Of a stretch of 20,060 nucleotides of DNA, positions 1 to 6,172 are shown piece after piece (position 1 is the stretch's first letter; every line of letters starts with the position of its first letter). The notes under the pieces were generated by a model. The model was not told the DNA's origin. It saw nothing but the letters and a program-made list of their open reading frames with translations, and searched no databases. The position numbers and the translations under genes are program-made. The stretch is from assembly GCA_019752975.1 (NCBI GenBank), contig JAIELM010000450.1, positions 1-20,060 of the forward strand, in the 5' to 3' direction. The DNA is from Undibacterium sp. GTDB lineage: Bacteria; Pseudomonadota; Gammaproteobacteria; Burkholderiales; Burkholderiaceae_D.

Positions 1-795
1 TTTAACGCGGGCAAAGGAGCGGTATTTACCAACGAAGGCAAGAATGAATTAGATGCCGCTATCATGGATGGCAAGTCAGGACTTGCTGGTGCGGTCGCAG
101 GAGTGAGCACCATCAAAAATCCCATCACTGCCGCACGTGCAGTTATGGATAAAACTAAGCACGTCATACTCATCGGTAGTGGTGCCGAAAAATTCGCGCA
201 TGCGCAAAAATTAGACATGGTTGACCCTAGCTATTTCTTTACCCAATGGCGCTGGGATCAACTACAAAGAGCCAAAGAAAAAAACAAAATAGAGCTAGAT
301 CACAATGGCAAAAACCCACAAGCCAAATTGACCAATGTGGATGCTGGCGTACCCTACTGGCAAACCGATTACAAATATGGAACCGTAGGCGCAGTCGCGC
401 TTGATCAAGACGGTAATTTAGCAGCAGGTACCTCAACCGGTGGACTGACCAATAAAATGTATGGTCGTGTAGGTGACGCGCCTATCATTGGTGCAGGCAC
501 TTATGCCGACAATGCGAGCGCGGCGATTTCTTGTACCGGAACAGGAGAATTTTTTATCCGCGGTTTGGTCGCCTATGACATTGCGGCACGAATGAAATAT
601 GCCAACGCCAAGTTATCGGAGGCAGTTGATCAAACTATTGCATCGGCCTTAGAAGGTAAAAATGGTGATGGTGGTTTGATCGCTTTAGATAAACAAGGCA
701 ATGTAAAATTTGGATTTAATACCGAAGGCATGTACCGCGGTTATGTCAAAAACGATGGCAGGCCAGTGGTGATGATTTTTAAGGACGAAAAATGA
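1..795 (+). CDS. iaaA: Isoaspartyl peptidase / L-asparaginase, type 2 (5' end missing)
   Basis: This is an Ntn-hydrolase of the plant-type asparaginase family. Family members cleave isoaspartyl dipeptides and L-asparagine after self-cleaving into alpha and beta subunits. The frame is open from base 1, so the N-terminal part of the alpha subunit lies outside the window. The cleavage and nucleophile site is visible as YGTVGAVALD, with the catalytic Thr codon at 382-384. It is followed by the family signatures GTSTGG, GRVGDAPIIGAG and SCTGTGE, and by a typical C-terminal NTEGMYRG. The TGA stop overlaps the ATG of the next gene by 4 bp (ATGA), which suggests translational coupling. The family assignment is firm. 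Substrate preference (isoaspartyl peptides versus asparagine) cannot be read from the sequence. Confidence 0.93.
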   Translation, partial: FNAGKGAVFTNEGKNELDAAIMDGKSGLAGAVAGVSTIKNPITAARAVMDKTKHVILIGSGAEKFAHAQKLDMVDPSYFFTQWRWDQLQRAKEKNKIELDHNGKNPQAKLTNVDAGVPYWQTDYKYGTVGAVALDQDGNLAAGTSTGGLTNKMYGRVGDAPIIGAGTYADNASAAISCTGTGEFFIRGLVAYDIAARMKYANAKLSEAVDQTIASALEGKNGDGGLIALDKQGNVKFGFNTEGMYRGYVKNDGRPVVMIFKDEK

Positions 796-1292
796 AAACC
801 ACACTCATCAAGTTTCTAGCTTGTTGTCTACTGATCTCCAACGCAGCTTGGGCTCAAACCAGTACATTAGAGATCGCTCGCCTAAGCTGGTTACAGGGCA
901 CTTGGATCACAACGCAGGGTAAGCAAATAATAGACGAACATTGGTCACTCGAAGGACAGTCGCTATTAGGTGTTTCGCGCACCATGGAAGATGAACATAG
1001 TCGCGCCGTTGAAATGATGATGTTAGAAAAAAACGGACAAGAATTCATCATGCGCCTACGTTTTTTTGGGCCTGCCATAGATAAGGCCACCAGAGGAAAA
1101 GATCAGCCCTTGCGACTTCAATTAGTCGAAGCGGACGCTGTGCATTTTCTCTGTCTAGGCATAGAGAGTGAAGAAGGAACCCGCTTAAGCTACACCCTCA
1201 CCTCGCCCACCACACTACACGCAATCATTAGTAAAACCAAAGACGGTAAAGTGGTGTGGCAGGAGGAGTTTAGTTTTACTAGGCGTCATTAG
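792..1292 (+). CDS. Small secreted DUF6265-like (lipocalin-like) protein
   Basis: This 166-residue protein has a clear signal peptide: Lys3/Lys7, a hydrophobic core at residues 8-19, and a likely cut after AWA at residue 21. It is therefore probably periplasmic or secreted. There is no lipobox cysteine at the cleavage site. The mature part begins with a WLQGTW motif (residues 33-38), which is followed by alternating short strands. This resembles proteins annotated as DUF6265, with a lipocalin-like beta fold; that resemblance is from memory and unverified. No catalytic residues are recognisable. An AAGGAC ribosome site at 781-786 lies inside the end of the upstream asparaginase gene. The 4-bp overlap with that gene points to co-expression, but no functional link is known to me. 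Confidence 0.75.
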   Translation: MKTTLIKFLACCLLISNAAWAQTSTLEIARLSWLQGTWITTQGKQIIDEHWSLEGQSLLGVSRTMEDEHSRAVEMMMLEKNGQEFIMRLRFFGPAIDKATRGKDQPLRLQLVEADAVHFLCLGIESEEGTRLSYTLTSPTTLHAIISKTKDGKVVWQEEFSFTRRH

Positions 1293-1301
1293 TATTAGTA
1301 A

Positions 1302-1399
1302 TAGGACTTCTACAAAACAGATGCTGGCGTTGTTACGTTCGCCTTGTCGTACAAAGTATTGCCTGCGGCGCCGCGCCTAGCCAGCGCAATTTTGCGTAA
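1302..1399 (+). repeat. Degenerate copy 1 of a terminally inverted intergenic repeat
   Basis: This 98-bp copy shares the core GTTCGCCTTGTCGTACAAA, the flanking GCTGGCGTTGTT and the right-end GCCAGCGCAATTTTGCGTAA with the copies at 5775-5926 and 10113-10243. Compared with 5775-5926 it lacks the central segment. Its ends are decayed: TTCTACAAAACAG replaces TTACGCAAAATAG on the left, and GTCCTA is missing on the right. It starts 10 bp after the stop of the small secreted protein gene. Confidence 0.8.
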
Positions 1400-1413
1400 A
1401 ACCGTGACTATTC

Positions 1414-1540
1414 CGCTATGATAACTCATCAAAAAACGAAAACCCCTCAACGCCGAGACGCCGAGGCGCAGAGGTTTCCTCCGATTTTCTCCGCGTCTCT
1501 GCGTCTCGGCGTTGAGGGGTTTTGACTTTTTCTCATAGCG
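1414..1540. repeat. Long nested imperfect palindrome, REP-like and possibly a bidirectional terminator
   Basis: Bases 1439-1461 and 1501-1523 are perfect 23-bp inverted arms built on CCCCTCAACGCCGAGACGC. The inner arms continue imperfectly (CGAGGCGCAGAG against a 9/12 match). CGCTATGA at 1414-1421 is repeated inverted at 1533-1540, so the symmetry spans about 127 bp. The big stem is followed by TTTTGACTTTTT on the plus strand and by TTTTCGTTTTTT on the minus strand. It lies between the convergent secreted-protein and decarboxylase genes. A terminator role is therefore plausible but inferred. The inversion is seen directly. The CTCTGCGTCTCGGCGTTGAGG-like sequence resembles dispersed REP-type palindromes in other proteobacteria; I recall this and have not checked it. 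Confidence 0.75.
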
Positions 1541-1561
1541 ACTGAACAGTCGCCAAATAAC

Positions 1562-3832
1562 TTACTCAACATGCTCGCCGCCGATAGGAACGCAGTCGAC
1601 AAAGTAGCCGCGCTTACCATCGACTTCGGCTTTTACTAAGCCATGACAATCGGTTTCGAATCCTGGGAATTGTTCGTTAAATGCACGAACAAATTTTAAG
1701 TAGTCGACGATTGTTTTGTTGAAGCGTTCACCCGGAATCAGTAATGGAATACCCGGAGGATAAGGAGTCAGCAGGATCGCAGTAACGCGGCCCTCTAACT
1801 CATCAATTGCCACTCGTTCGATTTCTTTATGCGCCATTTTTGCAAAAGCGTCCGATGGTTTCATCGCTGGCTGCATGTCAGACAAATACATCTCTGTCGT
1901 TAAGCGCGCGACGTCGTGGGTTTTGTATACCTCATGAATTTTCTGGCATAAATCTTTCAGGCCGGCGCCTTCATAAAGCGGGTTGGCGGTAGCAAATTCT
2001 GGCAATATGCGCCACATTGGTTGGTTCTTGTCGTAATCGTCTTTGAACTGCTGTAACGCGGTCAAGAGCGTATTCCAGCGACCCTTGGTAATGCCGATAG
2101 TGAACATGATGAAGAAGGAATACAGACCGCATTTTTCGATGATAACGCCGTGTTCTGCTAGGTACTTGGTGACGATAGACGCGGGGATGCCAGTGGTGCC
2201 GAATTTGCCTTCCAAGGATAAACCTGGTGTGACTATGGTCGCTTTGATTGGGTCTAACATATTGAAGCCTGGAGCAAGTTTGCCAAAGCCATGCCAGTCA
2301 TCTTCAGCATGAATCATCCAGTCCTCTTGGGTTCCCACACCGTTTTCGGAGAGCTTGTCTGGCCCCCAAACTTGGAACCACCAATCTTGTCCCCACTCTT
2401 CATCAACTTTGCGCATCGCGCGGCGGAAGTCCAAGGCTTCAAGAATGGATTCTTCGACCAAGGCAGTGCCGCCGGGTGCTTCCATCATCGCCGCAGCAAT
2501 ATCGCAAGAGGCGATAATCGAATACTGCGGAGAAGTGGACGTGTGCATCAGATAGGCTTCATTGAAGCTATCTTTGTCTAATTTAACGGTCTCGGATTCG
2601 CGCACCAAAATCTGCGATGCTTGCGATATGCCCGCTAACAATTTATGGGTGGACTGGGTGGAGAAAATCATCGATTTTTTGGCCCGCTCACGGTCTTTGC
2701 CGATCGCATGCATGTTTCGGTAAAAGCTATGGAAGGTGGCATGTGGTAACCAAGCTTCATCAAAATGCAGGGTGTCAATCTCACCGTCGAGTAAGTCTTC
2801 CAAAGTTTCGACGTTGTACAACACGCCGTCATAAGTGGACTGCGTGATGGTCAAAATACGCGGCTTTTTATTCTTGGCTTTGCGGGCAAAAGGATTGGCT
2901 TCGATCTTTTTACGTATGCTCTCCATGGAGAATTCTTCCAGTGGAATTGGACCGATAATGCCGAGGTGATTGCGGGTCGGCATTAGGAAGACAGGTATTG
3001 CGCCGCACATGATAATTGAGTGCAAAATCGATTTGTGGCAATTGCGATCAACCACAACGATGTCGCCAGGCGCTACTGTAGAGTGCCATACCATCTTGTT
3101 CGAAGTGGAGGTTCCGTTCGTCACAAAGTAACAATGGTCGGCGTTAAAAATGCGCGCAGCATTACGCTCAGATGCGGCTACAGGTCCAGTATGATCGAGT
3201 AACTGACCGAGTTCTTCGACTGCATTGCAGACGTCGGCGCGCAACATATTTTCACCAAAAAATTGGTGAAACATTTGACCAATCGGCGACTTTAAAAACG
3301 CCACACCACCTGAGTGTCCGGGGCAATGCCAAGAGTAAGAACCGTCATTGGCGTAGTGCACTAAGGCGCGGAAAAAGGGCGGCGCGAGACCGTCTAAATA
3401 GGATTTCGCTTCACGTATGATGTGTCGTGCGACAAATTCTGGCGTATCTTCAAACATGTGAATGAAGCCGTGTAACTCGCGCAAAATATCATTCGGGATA
3501 TGTCGTGAAGTACGTGTTTCACCGTATAGATAAATCGGAATGTCGGCATTTTTGTAGCGAATTTCTTCGACAAAAGCGCGCAAAGGCTTCAGTGCAAAAT
3601 CGCTTTCAGCGGCAGTACCCTCACCAAATTCTTCGTCATCAATCGACAAAATAAAAGCCGAGGCGCGTGACTGCTGTTGCGCAAACTGGGATAAGTCACC
3701 ATAACTGGTCACACCCAAGACTTCCATGCCCTCTTTTTCCATTGCATCCGCTAATGCGCGTATGCCTAGTCCAGAAGTATTTTCAGAACGAAAATCCTCG
3801 TCAATAATGACAATGGGGAAGCGAAATTTCAT
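1562..3832 (-). CDS. PLP-dependent arginine/lysine/ornithine decarboxylase
   Basis: This 756-residue fold-type I amino-acid decarboxylase removes CO2 from a basic amino acid to give a polyamine-type amine. Family members serve acid resistance or polyamine supply. An N-terminal receiver-like wing domain occupies roughly residues 1-130. The PLP domain follows, with VVVDRNCHKS, LHFDEAW and STHKLL; the Schiff-base lysine is about K397, codon 2642-2644. The C-terminal domain includes MLDPIKATIVTPG and PYPPGIPLL. The length matches AdiA/LdcC. The substrate cannot be fixed by eye, because the NGTSTSNK segment looks LdcC-like while other parts look AdiA-like. The frame extends to a TTG at 3844, but I chose the ATG at 3832 because TGGAGA (minus strand, 3838-3843) lies 5 nt upstream. 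No antiporter or LysR regulator adjoins it. Confidence 0.93.
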   Translation of the reverse strand: MKFRFPIVIIDEDFRSENTSGLGIRALADAMEKEGMEVLGVTSYGDLSQFAQQQSRASAFILSIDDEEFGEGTAAESDFALKPLRAFVEEIRYKNADIPIYLYGETRTSRHIPNDILRELHGFIHMFEDTPEFVARHIIREAKSYLDGLAPPFFRALVHYANDGSYSWHCPGHSGGVAFLKSPIGQMFHQFFGENMLRADVCNAVEELGQLLDHTGPVAASERNAARIFNADHCYFVTNGTSTSNKMVWHSTVAPGDIVVVDRNCHKSILHSIIMCGAIPVFLMPTRNHLGIIGPIPLEEFSMESIRKKIEANPFARKAKNKKPRILTITQSTYDGVLYNVETLEDLLDGEIDTLHFDEAWLPHATFHSFYRNMHAIGKDRERAKKSMIFSTQSTHKLLAGISQASQILVRESETVKLDKDSFNEAYLMHTSTSPQYSIIASCDIAAAMMEAPGGTALVEESILEALDFRRAMRKVDEEWGQDWWFQVWGPDKLSENGVGTQEDWMIHAEDDWHGFGKLAPGFNMLDPIKATIVTPGLSLEGKFGTTGIPASIVTKYLAEHGVIIEKCGLYSFFIMFTIGITKGRWNTLLTALQQFKDDYDKNQPMWRILPEFATANPLYEGAGLKDLCQKIHEVYKTHDVARLTTEMYLSDMQPAMKPSDAFAKMAHKEIERVAIDELEGRVTAILLTPYPPGIPLLIPGERFNKTIVDYLKFVRAFNEQFPGFETDCHGLVKAEVDGKRGYFVDCVPIGGEHVE

Positions 3833-3924
3833 ATTGGTCTCCAAAAAAAGCCAGATGGGAGACGCTTGGGCTATTGCTTGCGCGCCGAAAATAAAGATGC
3901 GAATTTTCGCAGATATGCTGAGGT

Positions 3925-3957
3925 AAATGTAAAAAAAATTGCCCTATTTTGTGTCAA
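3925..3957 (-). promoter_or_regulatory. Candidate promoter of the decarboxylase gene
   Basis: On the minus strand there is a perfect TTGACA (plus-strand TGTCAA at 3952-3957), followed by a T-rich stretch. The best -10 candidates downstream (TTTTAC or TACATT) are poor or badly spaced. Only the -35 half is convincing. It lies about 120 bp upstream of the decarboxylase ATG. Confidence 0.35.
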
Positions 3958-4038
3958 TTCCGCTGGAATAGCGCATATTTCATCTTACTGTCATAAAAAA
4001 ACATGAATTTGCCTAACGGACAAGCTAGGCTTGATGAG

Positions 4039-4956
4039 CTAGGCCGCCTGTTTGGCGCGAAAAGTCATGCGTAATCCATCTGCAGAATACAGGAATAGTC
4101 CTAACCAAATTCCGATAAATCCAAGTAATCGGTCCGAGCTAAACTGTTCTTGATACAGTAGTACACCTAAAAGTAATTGCAAAGAGGGTGAAATATACTG
4201 TAATAACCCCAAAGTCGCCATAGGGATGCGCCGTGCTGCTGCGGCGAATAGTAATAAAGGAATCGCGGTAATCGGTCCCAGTGCTAATAAAAGAGCTTGT
4301 TCCGTGGTGGTGCTATGCAAAAAATGAGTTTGGTTTTGTATACCTAAAAAAATCAGATAGGCCGCAGCAAAAGGAAACAACATCATCGTTTCTAATGACA
4401 GACCTTCTAGTGCCCCCAAAGCGGCAGTTTTGCGCATTAAGCCATAGACGCCAAAAGTCATTGCTAAAACCAGCCCTATCCACGGTGGGTGGCCGGTCTG
4501 AAAAGTGAGCCACAATACCCCAAGTGCTGCACAGGCGACGGCGATCCATTGGACCTTGCGCAGCCGTTCTTTAAGTAAAACAAAACCTAGTAGGACGCTC
4601 ACTAACGGCGTCATAAAATAGCCGAGACTGGCATCTAGAATACGTCCACTATTGATCGCCCAAATGTAGATGAACCAATTTGTGGATAAGAGTAAGGCGC
4701 TGAAGGCAAAACCTAAAAGTAGTTTAGGTTGTTGTAAGACGCTACGCAGCCAAGACCATTGTTTGCGCCAAGTGAGCACCAGCGCCAAGAATGCTAGCGC
4801 CCATACCATGCGATGCAAGAGAATTTCAAATGAAGGAACCTCATGTAAAGCTTTGAAATAAAGTGGGAATAAACCCCAAGCGGTGTAGCAAAACGTAGCG
4901 TACAAAATGCCTTTGCGCATAAATGATTTTCTTGGAGATAGCGGGGAGACCCGCAT
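4039..4956 (-). CDS. rarD: RarD-like EamA/DMT-family membrane transporter
   Basis: This polytopic inner-membrane protein of about 10 predicted helices consists of two EamA repeats. RarD homologues are putative permeases of the drug/metabolite transporter superfamily, and their substrate is unknown. Family landmarks from RarD are present: TAWGLFPLYFKAL near the N-terminus, the HR in LLHRMVWA, TNWFIYIWAINSG, DASLGYFMTPLVSVLLG and LLQYISPSLQLLLGV. The longest reading begins at the ATG at 4954-4956. An internal ATG at 4918-4920 (MRKGILYA) better matches where RarD proteins start. Neither has a strong ribosome site; an AGGA sits about 11 nt before the longer start. The gene begins 30 bp after the rsxB stop on the same strand, so the two may be co-transcribed. 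Confidence 0.87.
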   Translation of the reverse strand: MRVSPLSPRKSFMRKGILYATFCYTAWGLFPLYFKALHEVPSFEILLHRMVWALAFLALVLTWRKQWSWLRSVLQQPKLLLGFAFSALLLSTNWFIYIWAINSGRILDASLGYFMTPLVSVLLGFVLLKERLRKVQWIAVACAALGVLWLTFQTGHPPWIGLVLAMTFGVYGLMRKTAALGALEGLSLETMMLFPFAAAYLIFLGIQNQTHFLHSTTTEQALLLALGPITAIPLLLFAAAARRIPMATLGLLQYISPSLQLLLGVLLYQEQFSSDRLLGFIGIWLGLFLYSADGLRMTFRAKQAA

Positions 4957-4986
4957 TATCCCAGCAATCCTAAAACTTTGCTGATG

Positions 4987-5637
4987 CTAGCTCGACGCTC
5001 GTTTAATCGCCTCAAGAATGATTTTCTTTTTACGTTCTTTTTCATTTAAGCCTATTTGGTCCGCAGGCATTTCGGCCTCGAGCGCACGAAATTTTTCTTT
5101 GGCTTTGGCGAGTAATTTCGCCTCGTTTTCTTGCTGCTCGCGTACCAATCTTAATTCACGTGCTTCATAGCGACGCCTCGCCGCGTCCGCTGCGTCGGCT
5201 GACCATGCAAGCCAACCAGTTGCATTGCTCGCGGTCGTTATCATCGTGATGCAATCAACAGGACAGGGCGCGACACAGAGATCGCAGCCGGTGCAAAGAT
5301 CGGTAATGACGGTATGCATTTGCTTGTTAGCACCCATGATGGCGTCCACTGGACAAGCTTGAATGCAGAGGGTACAACCTATGCACAAAGCTTCTTCAAT
5401 CAAGGCGACTGAGCGGCGACGTTCTACTCCGTGGATAGTATTGAGCGCAATGACGGGCTGGTTCAGCGCCTGCGCCAAACGCGCTACACCTTCTTGCCCA
5501 CCCGGCGGACATTGGTTGTAGTTGGCCTCTTGATTCACAATTGCCTGCGCATATTGACGGCAAGAAGGGTAGCCACATTTGGTACATTGGGTTTGCGGCA
5601 AAAGTGCGTTGATTTGCTCACTTGTTGGTGGGGACAC
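4987..5637 (-). CDS. rsxB: RnfB/RsxB-like iron-sulfur electron-transfer protein
   Basis: The protein is predicted to carry three [4Fe-4S] clusters and belongs to the RnfB/RsxB family, the electron-relay subunit of the Rnf/Rsx membrane complex. An N-terminal 4Fe4S domain has C18, C21, C26 and C43 (CTKCGYPSC, then CPPGG). Two ferredoxin motifs follow: C85-C88-C91-C95 ([14 protein letters not shown]) and C115-C118-C121-C125 ([14 protein letters not shown]). A Lys/Glu/Ala-rich helical tail covers about residues 145-216. The hydrophobic N-terminal anchor of enterobacterial RsxB is absent, so the protein is probably soluble. The start is GTG (5635-5637), preceded by AAGGAT (minus strand, 5645-5650) at a 7-nt spacing. 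No other rnf genes lie nearby, so its partner is unknown. Confidence 0.88.
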   Translation of the reverse strand: MSPPTSEQINALLPQTQCTKCGYPSCRQYAQAIVNQEANYNQCPPGGQEGVARLAQALNQPVIALNTIHGVERRRSVALIEEALCIGCTLCIQACPVDAIMGANKQMHTVITDLCTGCDLCVAPCPVDCITMITTASNATGWLAWSADAADAARRRYEARELRLVREQQENEAKLLAKAKEKFRALEAEMPADQIGLNEKERKKKIILEAIKRASS

Positions 5638-6172
5638 GTTTTTTATCCTTATTTGATGCTATTCATTTGATCCCATATTGTAGGTCAGATCATAGCGAGG
5701 TGCGAGCTTACGCTCAAAACCTTGCCTCATCAAATAAGAAGAGTCCTTGGTATTCTTGTCTCGAATATTAAAAGTAGGACTTACGCAAAATAGACGCTGG
5801 CGTTGTTGCGTTCGCCTTGTCGTACAAATGTACTGCCTGCGGCATCGCGCCCCGATTTAAGCATTCTCAGGCATTCTCAAGGATTCGAGGGCAGGCTCTA
5901 GCCAGCGCAATTTGGCGTAAGTCCTAAAAAGTAAGCTTGAACATACATCGTTCTATCGTCATTCAAATCGGAAGTCAGATTGCGGAGATTCCGACTTTCA
6001 TTTGGGACACAACCCAATAAAATCGCCGTTGTCGAATTTTTTTTGTGGGGGGGAGCGCAGGCCTCCACGCGCAAGTACTGAACTGCTTTTGTCGCTAAGC
6101 TCAATATCTCATTGTGTTTTGAATAGAAATAGGCTAAGTTCACGTCTCTTTCACTAAGTCTTCCCCCAATAC
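5638..6172. other. Long divergent intergenic region between rsxB and the M16 protease gene
   Basis: This 535-bp stretch has no gene I can support. It holds the rsxB ribosome site (5645-5650), the 152-bp inverted-end repeat (5775-5926), a short hairpin TTGGG/CCCAA at 6002-6017, and a T8-GT-G7 tract at 6037-6053. Promoters for both flanking genes should be here, but I see no convincing -35/-10 pair. A 94-codon minus-strand frame across 5898-6182 has no recognisable content. Confidence 0.6.
5775..5926 (+). repeat. Copy 2 of the terminally inverted intergenic repeat (152 bp, intact ends)
   Basis: The element begins TAGGACTTACGCAAAAT and ends with its near-perfect inverse; the ends read inward as TAGGACTTACGC(A/C)AAAT...GCTGGC over about 26 bp. 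The interior carries no ORF. Compared with the 131-bp copy it has an extra 21 bp, produced by a partial tandem duplication of GCATTCTCA-type sequence near 5860-5882. Both outermost dinucleotides are TA, which could be a TA target duplication. The structure is MITE-like. No transposase is encoded in the window. Confidence 0.88.

Noticed and set aside
1302..1540. CRISPR-like array from the adjacent repeats
   Set aside because: The repeats are inverted and of two unrelated kinds, without regular direct units or spacers, and there are no cas genes.
3842..3844. TTG start for the decarboxylase (4 residues longer)
   Set aside because: It overlaps the ribosome site TGGAGA, which is correctly spaced for the ATG at 3830-3832.
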